Assembly (NCBI RefSeq): GCF_042655305.1 | Contig: NZ_JBHSLR010000009.1 | Direction: 5' to 3' (one strand) | DNA: 64,000 nt | Origin: Arcanobacterium_A bovis | GTDB taxonomy: Bacteria > Actinomycetota > Actinomycetes > Actinomycetales > Actinomycetaceae | In this document: piece by piece, positions 26,474 through 36,239 of the stretch | How the letters are laid out: each line of letters begins with the position of its first letter | Numbering within the stretch: the first letter of the stretch is position 1 | Notes under the pieces: model-generated | Databases searched by the model: none | Told to the model about the DNA's origin: nothing | The model's input: only the letters and a program-made list of their open reading frames with translations | Program-made: the position numbers and the translations under genes

Positions 26474-26556
26474 CTCATCATGTAAGAAAGATACCTCTGA
26501 AATGGGTTAAAAATATGATGCGCATCATATAGTATGCGTATCCTATTGTTGTTTCA

Positions 26557-27267
26557 TTAGCCGCGCATGGCACGACGATTTGCACGCACCTTCGTTGGAT
26601 CAATTCCCTTTGGAATTGGGAGTGCGGACGGCTTAACAGCGTCGAGGCGCACTGCCAAAGCTGAAATTTCTTGGTTGGTAATAGCTTTTGGTAGACGCCG
26701 CATCGCTGCCTGTAATTTCTCCAGCGATACTTGACCCTCGTCGTTGCCAACCTTGATGACATGCACCGGAGCACCAGGAGCTACTCGTTTGATCCACTGG
26801 CGTTCTTCGGAAAGCAGTTTCTGCACGCGGTGGCTTGGGCCTTCGGAGATAAGTACGACGCCGGGGCGTCCGATGGCGCGGAAGATCATGTCCTGAGTGC
26901 GTGGGTTAAAACGCACTGGCTCGCTCGACACAGTCCAACCACGCTTAACCTGATCCAGCACCGCAGCAACGGCACCTGGAACGCCGTCGATCTGCATATA
27001 GGAGGCTTTTTTCACGAGCTGGGTAAGAATTAAAAGCGCTACGGTGGCACCCAAAAGCACGCCCATAATCGACCACAAAATAAGTCGATCAGTCAAAATG
27101 CCAACCAATACGGACACAGCGATAATGCCAAAAAGTGAGCCGAAAACTGCGTATGGAGTCCAAGAGAAAGTCTTGGCCGAAATCTTATAAGCGTCTGCTA
27201 GGTATGAATACCAGCGCTTTTTCTTGACTTTCTTAGGCTTTGCTGTGGTGTCTTCGCGTTTGGTCAT
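26557..27267 (-). CDS. DUF4191 membrane protein
   Basis: 236-residue conserved actinobacterial protein of unknown function. A basic N-terminus (KPKKVKKKRWYSY) leads to two adjacent membrane helices at about 37-58 and 62-82. A cytosolic domain follows with GWTVSSEPVRFNPRTQDMIF, GRPGVVLISEGP and the C-terminal GIDPTKVRANRRAMRG, all typical of DUF4191. It often sits near lipA/lipB or glnA in related genomes; here it precedes glnA1. GAAGGAAGA is the ribosome-binding site. Confidence 0.88.
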   Translation of the reverse strand: MTKREDTTAKPKKVKKKRWYSYLADAYKISAKTFSWTPYAVFGSLFGIIAVSVLVGILTDRLILWSIMGVLLGATVALLILTQLVKKASYMQIDGVPGAVAAVLDQVKRGWTVSSEPVRFNPRTQDMIFRAIGRPGVVLISEGPSHRVQKLLSEERQWIKRVAPGAPVHVIKVGNDEGQVSLEKLQAAMRRLPKAITNQEISALAVRLDAVKPSALPIPKGIDPTKVRANRRAMRG

Positions 27268-27346
27268 GGATCTTCCTTCACTAAAGTTCTTGTGTTCAAA
27301 TTCTAATTGATTTGAATAATGCCGCCAAATAGAGGGTTCATGCAGA

Positions 27347-28552
27347 TCAGCTGCGGATTTCCGCTCGTGCCGTCAATAGGGTAACAAAGGTCATGAGAAG
27401 TGCCGAACCTGCAGCAACGTAGAATCCATACGGCAGATAGATTTCGAGCAGGGTGCCAGCCAAAGTTGAAGAGAGCGACACTCCAATCACATTCATCGAT
27501 CCTAATGCAGTTACTGCAACAGCGCCGCCACCCGGGGGAGCAAGTCTGCCGGCGAGGGTGAAAATCGCCACCGAAGCTGGACCAATAGCAAGTCCGTTGA
27601 CAAACATCAACATGGCGAGATTCCAGTCAGATGTTGCCAAGGAACAGGAGAATGCGCCTAGTGCAATGGCAATTCCAGCAATAATGATGCGCTTTTCTTG
27701 GGAAATTCTTTCTGGAATGACGACGGCGCCGAGCGCAGTAATCGCCGAACTGAGGCCAAGAGCGGCGTAAATAATGCCGGCCTTGCCGGGTTGCCCTACC
27801 GCATTTGCGTAGCCAGTCACCGAGGTTTGCATGGCTCCAAAGAACATGCCTAGTGTTGCCATTGCGCCGAGTGAAACGGCCACGCGTCGCATCACGAAAA
27901 CCATTTTGGGCGAGTTAGCTATCTCATCAGTGCTCGATGCGCCCACGCTGTACTTCGATAACGCGAATGGTACAACGCAGGTGACGACGATACACGCGGT
28001 GACGATGAGTGGGATAGCGGGATGAATGAGCGCAGCTAGTAGGCCTACTGCAGCTGGCCCTAGTACGAATGACATCTCGTCTATCGTAGATTCCCATGAT
28101 AAAGCAGCAGCTAACTGGGGAGGGGTCTTTGATAACTCATACCAGCGAATGCGGGCAAGTGCGCCGATTGGCGAAGTGGTTAAGCCGATAAGTGCGCAGA
28201 GTAAGGCGAGAACCCATAGGGGTGCGCCGTAAACAGCTGCCGTCACAAATGAAAGCAGTGAGATAACACTTACTGGTGCTATGTAGAGCAAAGGACGGCG
28301 TTGACCGTATTTATCGGTCAGGCGGCCGATGATTGGATTTCCAATTCCAGTTGCAATGGCTTGTGCTGCGGATACAACCGCCCCGCTGGCTACTGAACCG
28401 GTAGTCACTGTAACAAGAGTTAGCACGCCTATCACGTTCATGGACGTTGGGAGGCGTCCAATGAAAGAGATAAGCAAATACAAAGCGCTTGTTAGGCGGG
28501 GGAGGTCGCGATATCCACCCAGCTTGGAACCAAGATCAATCTTTCGTTTCAC
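27347..28552 (-). CDS. MFS transporter, probable efflux type
   Basis: 401-residue major facilitator permease with twelve hydrophobic segments and the GRLTDKYGQRRPL loop between helices 2 and 3. It lacks sugar or organic-acid permease motifs and resembles drug/metabolite exporters of actinobacteria. The GTG start has AAGGA close by. It lies between the E2 gene terminator and the DUF4191 gene. Substrate unknown. Confidence 0.85.
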   Translation of the reverse strand: MKRKIDLGSKLGGYRDLPRLTSALYLLISFIGRLPTSMNVIGVLTLVTVTTGSVASGAVVSAAQAIATGIGNPIIGRLTDKYGQRRPLLYIAPVSVISLLSFVTAAVYGAPLWVLALLCALIGLTTSPIGALARIRWYELSKTPPQLAAALSWESTIDEMSFVLGPAAVGLLAALIHPAIPLIVTACIVVTCVVPFALSKYSVGASSTDEIANSPKMVFVMRRVAVSLGAMATLGMFFGAMQTSVTGYANAVGQPGKAGIIYAALGLSSAITALGAVVIPERISQEKRIIIAGIAIALGAFSCSLATSDWNLAMLMFVNGLAIGPASVAIFTLAGRLAPPGGGAVAVTALGSMNVIGVSLSSTLAGTLLEIYLPYGFYVAAGSALLMTFVTLLTARAEIRS

Positions 28553-28601
28553 AATGTCCTTATTCTTTTATTCGTCAAACTATCTCACCATAGCGAATAA
28601 A

Positions 28602-28645
28602 ATGGGCTTGGTGTTGAAAGGAGAACCTTGCAACACCAAGCCCAT
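28602..28645 (-). terminator. Terminator after E2 gene
   Basis: ATGGGCTTGGTGTTG (28602-28616) and CAACACCAAGCCCAT (28631-28645) form a perfect 15-bp stem with a 14-nt loop, directly after the E2 stop. Confidence 0.7.
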
Positions 28646-28660
28646 GAGAAACTAGCTAGA

Positions 28661-30409
28661 TCAGAGTCCGATCTCTGCGCCGAAATCGCCCTCTTCGAGG
28701 CGATCCTTCACATCACGCAAGAAGCGCGACGCATCTGCGCCGTCCACAATACGGTGATCGTAAGAGATGGAGAGGTAGCACTTAGAACGGATTGCAATGA
28801 CTTCATTGCCGTCCTGATCCTTGACAACGCCAGGCGCCTTGAAGATCGCACCTGTACCCATAATGGCAACGTTGGGCTGGTTAATAATTGGAGTGTCGAA
28901 GATAGCTCCAATTGAGCCGGTGTTGGTGATGGTGAAGGTCGAGCCTGCCATCTCATCGGCGCCAATCTTTCCATCACGAGTACGTGCAGCGAGATCGCCC
29001 ACGGCCTTCGAAATACCAGCAATGTTGAGATCGCCTGCATTCTTAATAACCGGCACAAAGAGTCCCTTTTCGGTATCAACCGCAATGCCAACGTGCTCAA
29101 CATTGTGGTAGACGATTTCGCTACCTTCTACTGAGCTATTGATGATTGGGTGAGCCTTGAGAGCTTCTGTTGCTGCCTTAATGAAGAACGGCAGGTAGGT
29201 GAGCTTGACGCCTTCACGAGCAGTGAAAGCATCCTTTGCCTTTGCACGCAGTGCCACGATGCGAGTCACATCAACTTCCATCACCGTGGTGAGCTGTGCT
29301 GAGGTTTCGAGCGATTCAACCATGCGCTTGGCAATCGTCTTACGCAAACCACTCATCTTCTGGCGCGTGCCACGCTTGCTGGATGCTTGAGCGGCCTTCT
29401 GTGCAACCTGAGCCTTGACAGATCCCGTAGCTGCACTTGCAGGAGCGCTGGCTGCTACAGGGGCTGAAGCAACTGGAGCAGCTTCATTTGCGGCCGCCTT
29501 AGCAGCTTCGGCAGCTGCTTCAATATCTTGACGGCGTACGCGTCCACCCACGCCGGTACCCTTGACCGAGTTCAGGTCGACGCCGAGTTCTTTCGCGAGC
29601 TTGCGAACGATCGGCGTGACGTATGCCGATTCGGACGAAACGGTGTCGGCTGGAGCTTCTTGAGCAGCGCTGACTGCTGGAGGGCTTGCAGGCGATGCCT
29701 GCGCTGCTGGCTCAGACTTTGGCTCGGATTTCTCTTCTGAGCTGGATTCGGCTGGGGCCTCAGCAGCTTTTGGAGCTTCTTCAGCTGGAGCGGAATCCTC
29801 AGATTCTCCGCCGATGATCGCCAATACCGTGCCAACTTCAACCGTCTCATCTTCATTCACGATGATCTTGGTAATCACGCCGGCGGCAGGAGCTGGAACT
29901 TCGGTGTCTACCTTATCGGTTGAGACTTCGAGGATCGGCTCGTCTTCTTCAACGGTATCGCCAACTTCTTTCAACCAAGTAGTGACGGTGCCTTCGGTCA
30001 CGGATTCGCCGAGTGCCGGCATCTTAACTTCAACGGCGTCTGCGGAGTTGCCCGAGTTGCTTTCTGCCTTTGGAGCTTCCTCTTCAGCGCCCTTATCGGA
30101 GTCTTGCGCGGATTCTTCGCTTGGCTGAGATTCTTCATCAGAGCCCGAATCGTTCGAATCTGCTGCACCAGAACCATCCCCAATGTAACCGAGAACGGTA
30201 CCGACTTCAACGGTCTCATCCTCGTTCACGGTGATCTTCTCGAGCACGCCGGCAGCTGGAGCTGGAACTTCGGTGTCTACCTTATCGGTTGAGACTTCGA
30301 GAATAGGTTCGTCAGCTTCAACGGTATCGCCAACTTCTTTCAGCCAGGTTGTGACTGTACCTTCGGTCACGGATTCGCCCAGAGCGGGCATCTTAATGGG
30401 TTCAGACAT
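28661..30409 (-). CDS. sucB: 2-oxoacid dehydrogenase E2 (dihydrolipoyl acyltransferase) with two lipoyl domains
   Basis: 582-residue E2 core of a 2-oxoacid dehydrogenase complex. Two near-identical lipoyl domains (about 6-77 and 129-200) each carry the lipoylation lysine in STDKVDTEVP (Lys43 and Lys166), separated by acidic and Ala/Pro linkers. A peripheral subunit-binding domain (TPIVRKLAKELGVDLNSV) and the catalytic domain follow, with the active-site SYDHRIVDGADASRF near the end. Genes like this are commonly labelled sucB, but in actinobacteria this protein often serves the pyruvate dehydrogenase complex, so acetyl- rather than succinyl-transfer is equally likely. E3 lies just upstream. 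Confidence 0.93.
   Translation of the reverse strand: MSEPIKMPALGESVTEGTVTTWLKEVGDTVEADEPILEVSTDKVDTEVPAPAAGVLEKITVNEDETVEVGTVLGYIGDGSGAADSNDSGSDEESQPSEESAQDSDKGAEEEAPKAESNSGNSADAVEVKMPALGESVTEGTVTTWLKEVGDTVEEDEPILEVSTDKVDTEVPAPAAGVITKIIVNEDETVEVGTVLAIIGGESEDSAPAEEAPKAAEAPAESSSEEKSEPKSEPAAQASPASPPAVSAAQEAPADTVSSESAYVTPIVRKLAKELGVDLNSVKGTGVGGRVRRQDIEAAAEAAKAAANEAAPVASAPVAASAPASAATGSVKAQVAQKAAQASSKRGTRQKMSGLRKTIAKRMVESLETSAQLTTVMEVDVTRIVALRAKAKDAFTAREGVKLTYLPFFIKAATEALKAHPIINSSVEGSEIVYHNVEHVGIAVDTEKGLFVPVIKNAGDLNIAGISKAVGDLAARTRDGKIGADEMAGSTFTITNTGSIGAIFDTPIINQPNVAIMGTGAIFKAPGVVKDQDGNEVIAIRSKCYLSISYDHRIVDGADASRFLRDVKDRLEEGDFGAEIGL
29810..30394 (-). repeat. Duplicated lipoyl-domain coding segment
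   Basis: The two lipoyl domains are encoded by segments at about 30179-30394 and 29810-30025 that are nearly identical in protein and largely in DNA, pointing to a recent or homogenised tandem duplication. Confidence 0.8.
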
Positions 30410-30437
30410 GATACTGATTTCTCCCTAATTTCTATTC

Positions 30438-31814
30438 TCAGTTGTGGGTGTGAAGTGGCTTGCCGGCAAGAGCCAGAATAGCTTCGCCAACCGATTCGTT
30501 CTGGGTTGGGTGGGCGTGGATCATGCCTTCGAAGTCCTCAGGGAACGCTTCCCACGTTACCATGAGCTGGCCTTCTCCGACCTGTTCACCCATGCGTGCA
30601 CCAATGGCGCTGAAACCGACGATCGGGCCGTCCTTTTCCCTAATGAGCTTGACGAAACCGGAGGTTTTGAGCATCTGCGACTTTCCGTTGCCGGCCAAGT
30701 TAAACTCAACAGTTTCGACGTTCTCTTTGCCGTATTTCTCTTCGGCTTTCTTCTGGGAAAGTCCAACAGAGGCAATTTCAGGGTTGCAGAAGGTTACCTT
30801 CGGGATGTTGTTTTCGTCGATTACCTTTGGATTGAGTCCCGCAATCTCCTCAGCGACGAAAATACCTTGCAAGAATCCACGGTGTGCGAGCTGTACGCCC
30901 GGTACGATGTCGCCAACTGCGTAGATATTTCCGACGCCGGTGTGCAGGCGCTCGTTTGTGATCACGAAACCGCGATCGAGAGTAATACCTTGTTCTTCGT
31001 ATCCAAGGTTTGCCGTGGATGGACCGCGGCCAATGGCGATCAGCAAGTATTCGGCGTCGTACTGCTTTCCATCTTGGGTAAAGACGTGTACGCCGTTCTC
31101 GTCCTCCTCAACCCGATCAAACATCGTCTTGGTCTTGAAAGCGATCTTGCGCTTGCGGAATGCGCGCTCAAGGTGCTTGGAGATAGCTTCGTCTTCATTA
31201 GGTACGAGGTGATCAAGACCTTCAATAATGGTCACGTCGGCGCCGTAGGATGCCCACACAGATGCGAACTCCACGCCAATCACGCCGCCGCCGAGCACGA
31301 TCACAGAATTTGGAACTGTTGTCATTTCAAGTGCTTGTTCCGAAGTGATCACGCGGTTTGTAATCTTCTGGCCGATGGTCTTTGAGTAGGAACCCGAAGC
31401 CAAAATAATGTTTTTTCCTTTGAGGAGCTGTCCGTTTACTTCTACCGTGTCTTGAGATACGAGGCGTCCCCAGCCGTTGATTGTTTCAATGCCACGTGAG
31501 CCAATGAGTCCTGTGAGTCCCTTGTATAGGCCTTCAATTACTCCGGCTTTGTAGCTGTTGAGTGCTTCCATGTCGATGCCGTCGAATGAACCTTTGACAC
31601 CGATGCTTGCACCTTCGCGCATCTCATCGGCCACCTCAGCTGCGTGCAACAGCGCTTTAGTTGGGATACATCCACGGTGGAGACAGGTGCCACCCACCTT
31701 GTCACCCTCAACTAGAGCGACGCTCAAACCAAGCTGCCCTGCGCGCATTGCTGCCGCATAGCCGCCCGACCCGGCGCCGAGGATCACTACATCGTATTCT
31801 TTCGTGTCTGCCAC
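30438..31814 (-). CDS. lpdA: Dihydrolipoyl dehydrogenase (E3)
   Basis: 458-residue FAD disulfide reductase that reoxidises dihydrolipoamide with NAD+. FAD motif VVILGAGSGGYAAAMRAGQ at the N-terminus, redox pair GGTCLHRGCIPTK, NAD motif VIVLGGGVIGVEFAS, the second FAD segment IYAVGDIV, and the C-terminal catalytic HAHPTQNES. GTG 31814 is chosen since GGGAGAGG lies just upstream and the FAD motif then falls at the usual place; the longer open frame adds 33 residues unlike the family. It is 28 bp before the E2 gene, in one operon. Confidence 0.95.
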   Translation of the reverse strand: MADTKEYDVVILGAGSGGYAAAMRAGQLGLSVALVEGDKVGGTCLHRGCIPTKALLHAAEVADEMREGASIGVKGSFDGIDMEALNSYKAGVIEGLYKGLTGLIGSRGIETINGWGRLVSQDTVEVNGQLLKGKNIILASGSYSKTIGQKITNRVITSEQALEMTTVPNSVIVLGGGVIGVEFASVWASYGADVTIIEGLDHLVPNEDEAISKHLERAFRKRKIAFKTKTMFDRVEEDENGVHVFTQDGKQYDAEYLLIAIGRGPSTANLGYEEQGITLDRGFVITNERLHTGVGNIYAVGDIVPGVQLAHRGFLQGIFVAEEIAGLNPKVIDENNIPKVTFCNPEIASVGLSQKKAEEKYGKENVETVEFNLAGNGKSQMLKTSGFVKLIREKDGPIVGFSAIGARMGEQVGEGQLMVTWEAFPEDFEGMIHAHPTQNESVGEAILALAGKPLHTHN

Positions 31815-31970
31815 GTACCTCTCCCTCGAGTATCGGATCCGCGATTGGATCAACAAGTACCTTCGTCCTAATTCAACCACTTTTAGAAGGATTTTTCGCC
31901 CTAAATCACCCACCAGAAAGGTAAGAAAGCTAACTACTTTTCGAATTTCCTGTATTTAGAAGAAAATCGG

Positions 31971-31988
31971 AATGTGATTTATCGCATT
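31971..31988. promoter_or_regulatory. Imperfect palindrome between lpdA and the 32043 gene
   Basis: AATGTGA-TTTA-TCGCATT (31971-31988) is a 7-4-7 inverted repeat with one mismatch, reminiscent of a CRP/GlxR half-match (TGTGA). A TAAAAT box at 31997-32002 could start the downstream gene. Confidence 0.25.
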
Positions 31989-32042
31989 TCTATGTCTAAA
32001 ATGAACGCACGTATATAGCCCGAGCAGTGAAAAGGAATTGAT

Positions 32043-32387
32043 ATGGGCCTGTTTTCTCGTTGGACGCGGTCCAAATTGGATGTGGTTGATCTTGGTGCCT
32101 CTCCAACTCGATCCCAAATTCACAGTGCTCAAGAGTACTTTGCCGATTTTGTAGCTACCAGAAGTTCTGTAGAAGCCTATTTTGAGGAAGCAACGCCGCG
32201 CGAAAGTGCTGCGTTAGTTTTAGTGGCAGCGGACGGCGAATGGACGCGGCGAAAAGTGACCGACGCGGCATCGGCTCGAAAGATTGCGCAAAAACTGGAA
32301 ATTCCGCTGTTTGACGTGGCCGAACGTGGCTATCCGCCCCAGATGCGCGAATGGAATAAGAAAAATCCGGGCTCGACCCGTCGCTAA
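32043..32387 (+). CDS. Small conserved actinobacterial protein
   Basis: 114-residue protein of a family I recognise from other actinobacteria beside lpd or leucyl aminopeptidase genes but without known function. It begins MGLFSRW and has a central AALVLVAADGEWTRRKV followed by IPLFDVAERGYPPQMREW. No signal peptide or membrane helix. AAAAGGA precedes the ATG. A hairpin ending in TTTT overlaps its 3' end. No function is proposed. Confidence 0.8.
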   Translation: MGLFSRWTRSKLDVVDLGASPTRSQIHSAQEYFADFVATRSSVEAYFEEATPRESAALVLVAADGEWTRRKVTDAASARKIAQKLEIPLFDVAERGYPPQMREWNKKNPGSTRR

Positions 32388-32425
32388 AGCGAATAGCTAA
32401 AGCAAATAGATCGTCCCGGACTTTT
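32361..32425 (+). terminator. Terminator overlapping end of the 32043 gene
   Basis: AAAAATCCGGG (32361-32371) pairs with CCCGGACTTTT (32415-32425) with one mismatch across a 43-nt loop, followed by a short C/T-rich tail. Confidence 0.45.
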
Positions 32426-32554
32426 CTGTGAAGCTTAACCACTTAACATGGTGCTAACTCACGCTACCATTTCCCTCAGATTGTTGTGAACGTCTGAGGA
32501 AAACGGCACGCTTGCAGCACACTGGGTGTGCCGATGCATTTTCTGGTTGAACGT

Positions 32555-34015
32555 TCAGTTCTCGAGAGCCTTTTCTTCGAGGTAGTGCACGAGCGTGCGC
32601 ATCATAGTGCCCGTAGCACCCTTGGGGGTGTAGCCGTAGGCGCCCTCCCGGTTGAACGATGGACCAGCAATATCGATATGAGCCCAAGGAATATCGCCCA
32701 CGAATCGCTGCAAGAAGAGTCCTGCTGTAAGCATGCCTCCGTAACGCGAGCCGGTGTTCTTCATATCGGCGATATCGGACTTCAGGCTCGACTTAAGATG
32801 CTCTGGAAGTGGCATTCCCCAAGCGAGCTCGCCAGCATTTTGTGCCGCTGAGAGCACTTCTTCGCGAGTCTCATCAGTACCCATGATTCCCGTGTAGCGT
32901 TCACCCAGGGCTACCATCTGTGCACCGGTCAAGGTGGCAACGTCAATGACCGCATCTGGCTCCTCATCGGTTGCCATGATGAGGCCGTCTGCCAGAACGA
33001 GACGTCCTTCGGCGTCGGTATTGTTGATTTCAACCGAAACGCCATTGCGATAGACGATGACGTCGTCTGGGCGCGTTGCCTTTCCTGAAATCATATTCTC
33101 AGCCAGGCACATCCAGCCCACGACTTTCGTTGGGAGCTTGAGGCGGGCGGCGGTAATGACGGCGTGCAAGATAGTTGCGGCGCCGCCCATGTCCGTTTTC
33201 ATTTCCGTAATAGCTGACGACGGCTTCAAGGAATAACCGCCGGTGTCGAACATGATGCCTTTGCCAACGAGTGCAGTGAATCCGTTTGCCTCACTGGGAT
33301 TCCATTCGATGCGGACCAGCTTTGGTTCGTTGGCAGAGCCTTGTCCCACTGCGATGAGGCCAGCGAGTTTTTCCTTGTGGAGCTGTGCCAAGTCATATAC
33401 ATGCACGCTACAACCCGCAGCCTGAGCTTCGGTGAGTGCGTACTGGGCAAATGATTCCGTGTTGAGGTCATTAGCTGGTGTATTGACCAAATCGCGCACC
33501 GAATTGACGTTTTGGGCAATGATGCTCGAACGCTCAATAATGCTTTCTACATCAGAGAGGGTGGAGTGAATATTGATCGTGCTAACAGGCTTATCGGCAT
33601 CTGAACGATAACGGGTGAAATCGTATGCGCCGAGCAATGCTCCTTCGGAAATTGCTTCAAGTTCGGCATTGGTTGAATGGGGAAGCGCTACGGTCACTTC
33701 TTCAAGACCTGCAGCTGCACGTATACCTACGCCGGCAATCTGGCGAAGCTCGTCAAGGTCAGGCTCAGTTCCTAGCCCCACCGCAAATACCAAGAGATCC
33801 TGATATGAGGGAGCCGTTAGTGTGGTCACTGCTGCCGTTTTATCGCTGGCACGCAGAGTTTTTAGCGCGCTTTCGCACTCAGCCACAAACTCCGGCGCGG
33901 TTATCGACGACGCAAGTTTGACGGCGGCGTCGTTCTTGGAAAAACCGATGATAACGCCTGAGGCCATTGCCGCTGCGTCAATTTCTGATTCTTTGAAAAG
34001 CTTAATGTTAGTCAT
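32555..34015 (-). CDS. pepA: Leucyl aminopeptidase (M17)
   Basis: 486-residue dizinc cytosol aminopeptidase that removes N-terminal leucine and other residues from peptides. Metal and catalytic motifs: VGKGIMFDTGGYSLKP (Lys and Asp ligands), the AAATILHAV helix, and the family signature NTDAEGRLVLADGL. The C-terminal WAHIDIAGPSF and GATGTMMRTLV are also typical. It converges on the small gene at 32043. AAAGGA is the ribosome-binding site. Confidence 0.96.
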   Translation of the reverse strand: MTNIKLFKESEIDAAAMASGVIIGFSKNDAAVKLASSITAPEFVAECESALKTLRASDKTAAVTTLTAPSYQDLLVFAVGLGTEPDLDELRQIAGVGIRAAAGLEEVTVALPHSTNAELEAISEGALLGAYDFTRYRSDADKPVSTINIHSTLSDVESIIERSSIIAQNVNSVRDLVNTPANDLNTESFAQYALTEAQAAGCSVHVYDLAQLHKEKLAGLIAVGQGSANEPKLVRIEWNPSEANGFTALVGKGIMFDTGGYSLKPSSAITEMKTDMGGAATILHAVITAARLKLPTKVVGWMCLAENMISGKATRPDDVIVYRNGVSVEINNTDAEGRLVLADGLIMATDEEPDAVIDVATLTGAQMVALGERYTGIMGTDETREEVLSAAQNAGELAWGMPLPEHLKSSLKSDIADMKNTGSRYGGMLTAGLFLQRFVGDIPWAHIDIAGPSFNREGAYGYTPKGATGTMMRTLVHYLEEKALEN

Positions 34016-34100
34016 TTATATTCCTTTGATGAAGAGCACAAACATCCTAAGAGCTCAGTGAGCGTGCATGAAGTGGATTGAGTGCGAGAGCGAGTTGTGG

Positions 34101-34778
34101 CTAAGCTTTGGTAGCTTTCTTGGCTTCCTTGAGATCTTCTTTGCTTGATCCTGGTGGGAATTCACCACGTTTCACCTGGGCAGCGGGCAGGCGCCAGCGT
34201 CGGATGTAGAACGCACGGCCGAGCATTTGCATAGTGAAACCGCGCGGAATCTGGTCGAATCCATAGCGGTGACCTGCGAGAAGCTTCGCGCGGCGCACAA
34301 TAATTACCGCGTGGATCAACATTGCGAAGAACACCACGTAAAGCGCGATGGCAACGAAATTGACAATCTGAGGAAAGCGCATTTGCACAACCATCAACGG
34401 GATTAGCGCGATAGCGATTGGCATGAACCATCCAGAAATGGGCCCAGATGCATCTACGTAATCACGTGCCCATTTGCGGAGCTTTCCACGATGTTGAGCA
34501 GGCATATTTGCTTCGTCTCCGGTACGCATAGCCTGCTGTTGCTTGTAGTAAAGTTCATTCGAACGTCGGCGGTTCTCGGCGCGCTGCGCTTTCTTAGCTT
34601 CCCGTGAGAGCTTGGTGCGGTCAGCGACGATGGGGCGGCGATTTGCTGCCTCAACCTCTTTACGCTTGGGCGTTGGCGTGCCCTTCTTAGGAGTGTAGCC
34701 CTTAGGCATTACTTCACGGTCGGTGTCCGACTGGAAAGTTTTGTCGTTTGCCGAAGTTTCTTTTTTCGAACCAAACAC
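34101..34778 (-). CDS. DUF3043 membrane protein
   Basis: 225-residue actinobacterial protein of unknown function. The N-terminal half is soluble and strongly basic with KGYTPKKGTPTPKRKEVEAA and SREAKKAQRAENRRRSNELYY, typical of DUF3043. Two membrane helices follow at about residues 117-160, then a basic C-terminal region (RRWRLPAAQVKRGEFPPG). The GTG start has AAGGACG ahead. Its usual neighbours in relatives, a peptidase and erpA, are also near here. Confidence 0.9.
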   Translation of the reverse strand: MFGSKKETSANDKTFQSDTDREVMPKGYTPKKGTPTPKRKEVEAANRRPIVADRTKLSREAKKAQRAENRRRSNELYYKQQQAMRTGDEANMPAQHRGKLRKWARDYVDASGPISGWFMPIAIALIPLMVVQMRFPQIVNFVAIALYVVFFAMLIHAVIIVRRAKLLAGHRYGFDQIPRGFTMQMLGRAFYIRRWRLPAAQVKRGEFPPGSSKEDLKEAKKATKA

Positions 34779-34858
34779 GTGTAATCGTCCTTGTCATGCA
34801 GAGATATTTTCAACCTGTCCAAGTCTATCTGAAAATTGCGCTACTTTATGCACGCACA

Positions 34859-34886
34859 TTGCTTTCAGAGCGATGGGCGATAGGAT
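34859..34886 (+). promoter_or_regulatory. Promoter for a leaderless M20 peptidase mRNA
   Basis: TTGCTT (34859-34864) and TAGGAT (34881-34886) are 16 bp apart. The ATG at 34893 starts 6 nt after the -10 box, so transcription should begin at the start codon. Confidence 0.5.
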
Positions 34887-34892
34887 TGGAGT

Positions 34893-36236
34893 ATGAATAC
34901 TGAATCAATTGTTTCGCGTGTGAACACTATTTTCGATAAAACCAAGGCTGATTTGATTGATCTGGTGGCGATTCCATCGGTTTCTGCCGCTTCTTTCGAT
35001 CAGGCTGAACTAGATCGCTCCGCTGAGTGGATTGCCGGTAAAGCACGAGCTTTGGGGCTTGATACGCAAGTAATTAAAATCGAGACAGAGAGCGGATTAG
35101 TGGGGCGTCCTGCGATTTTGGCAACTCGCCCCGCTGAGCCAGGCAAGCCGACCGTCTTGCTCTACGCTCATCACGACGTACAGCCACCAGGAAAGAGCGA
35201 GCTGTGGGATTCAGAGCCATTCCTTGCACAAGAGCGCGATGGACGTCTCTATGGGCGCGGAGCTGCGGACGACAAAGCTGGTGTATTGCTCCATCTAGCT
35301 GCCATCGAAGCGGCTGATCCTGGCGTTGGAATCACACTGTTCATTGAAGGTGAAGAGGAAGTAGGTTCGCCAACCTTCGTAGATTTCCTCAATACCTATA
35401 AAGATACGCTGAAATCAGATGTCATTGTGGTGGCTGATTCAAACAACTGGAAAGTAGGCGTGCCATCGCTGACCACATCCTTGCGTGGAGTGTGCCAGCT
35501 CGATGTGAACATTTCTGTATTGGATCACGCGCTACATTCGGGAATGTATTCTGGCCCGACGCTTGATGCCGTAACGATTGCTGCACGTTTGATCTCGACC
35601 TTGCATAACGACGCCGGTGAAGTCGTGGTGGAAGGTCTTGAGCAGCGCGATGATACCTCAGTTGATTACCCAGAGGCTGATCTGCGTAAAGATATGGGGT
35701 TGCTCGACGGTATTGAGCTAGCTGGCACGGGTTCACTCACCTCGCGTCTGTGGACTAAACCGACCATCACGGTGATCGGCATGGACGTGACGCCAACTGA
35801 TATTGCTTCGAATACCTTGATTCCTGCCGTGAAAATGACTTTGTCGATGCGCGTTGCACCTGGGCAAGATTCGCGTGAAGCGGCTGAGGCTCTCGAGAAG
35901 CACTTGTTGAGCCACGTTCCGTTTAATGCACATATTAATGTGCAATTGAACGAAGCAGGCCCTTCATTCCAAGCTAAAACTGCTTCTGCCGCCACTGATT
36001 TGGCGAAGTGGGCACTGCGCACCGCTTGGGATGTTGAACCGGTGGATATCGGCGTCGGCGGATCAATCCCGTTCATTTCCGACTTGGCTGAAGTGTTCCC
36101 AGACGCAGAGATTCTGGTTACCGGCGTTGAAGATCCTGATACGCGTGCTCATTCTGAGAACGAATCACTTCACCTCGATGATTGGAAGAAAGCGATTATT
36201 GCTGAATCGCTTATGCTCTCGCGTTTAGGTGAGTAA
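34893..36236 (+). CDS. M20 family dipeptidase/peptidase
   Basis: 447-residue dizinc M20 peptidase of the carnosinase/CPG2-like dipeptidase group. Zinc ligands and catalytic residues are visible in LYAHHDVQPPG, YGRGAADDKAG and the catalytic pair in IEGEEEVGSP, with the dimerisation lid domain in the middle (DHALHSGMYSGPTLD). It acts on di- or short peptides in the cytosol. The stop is 3 bp before the next gene, which likely shares the transcript. Confidence 0.92.
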   Translation: MNTESIVSRVNTIFDKTKADLIDLVAIPSVSAASFDQAELDRSAEWIAGKARALGLDTQVIKIETESGLVGRPAILATRPAEPGKPTVLLYAHHDVQPPGKSELWDSEPFLAQERDGRLYGRGAADDKAGVLLHLAAIEAADPGVGITLFIEGEEEVGSPTFVDFLNTYKDTLKSDVIVVADSNNWKVGVPSLTTSLRGVCQLDVNISVLDHALHSGMYSGPTLDAVTIAARLISTLHNDAGEVVVEGLEQRDDTSVDYPEADLRKDMGLLDGIELAGTGSLTSRLWTKPTITVIGMDVTPTDIASNTLIPAVKMTLSMRVAPGQDSREAAEALEKHLLSHVPFNAHINVQLNEAGPSFQAKTASAATDLAKWALRTAWDVEPVDIGVGGSIPFISDLAEVFPDAEILVTGVEDPDTRAHSENESLHLDDWKKAIIAESLMLSRLGE

Positions 36237-36239
36237 TTT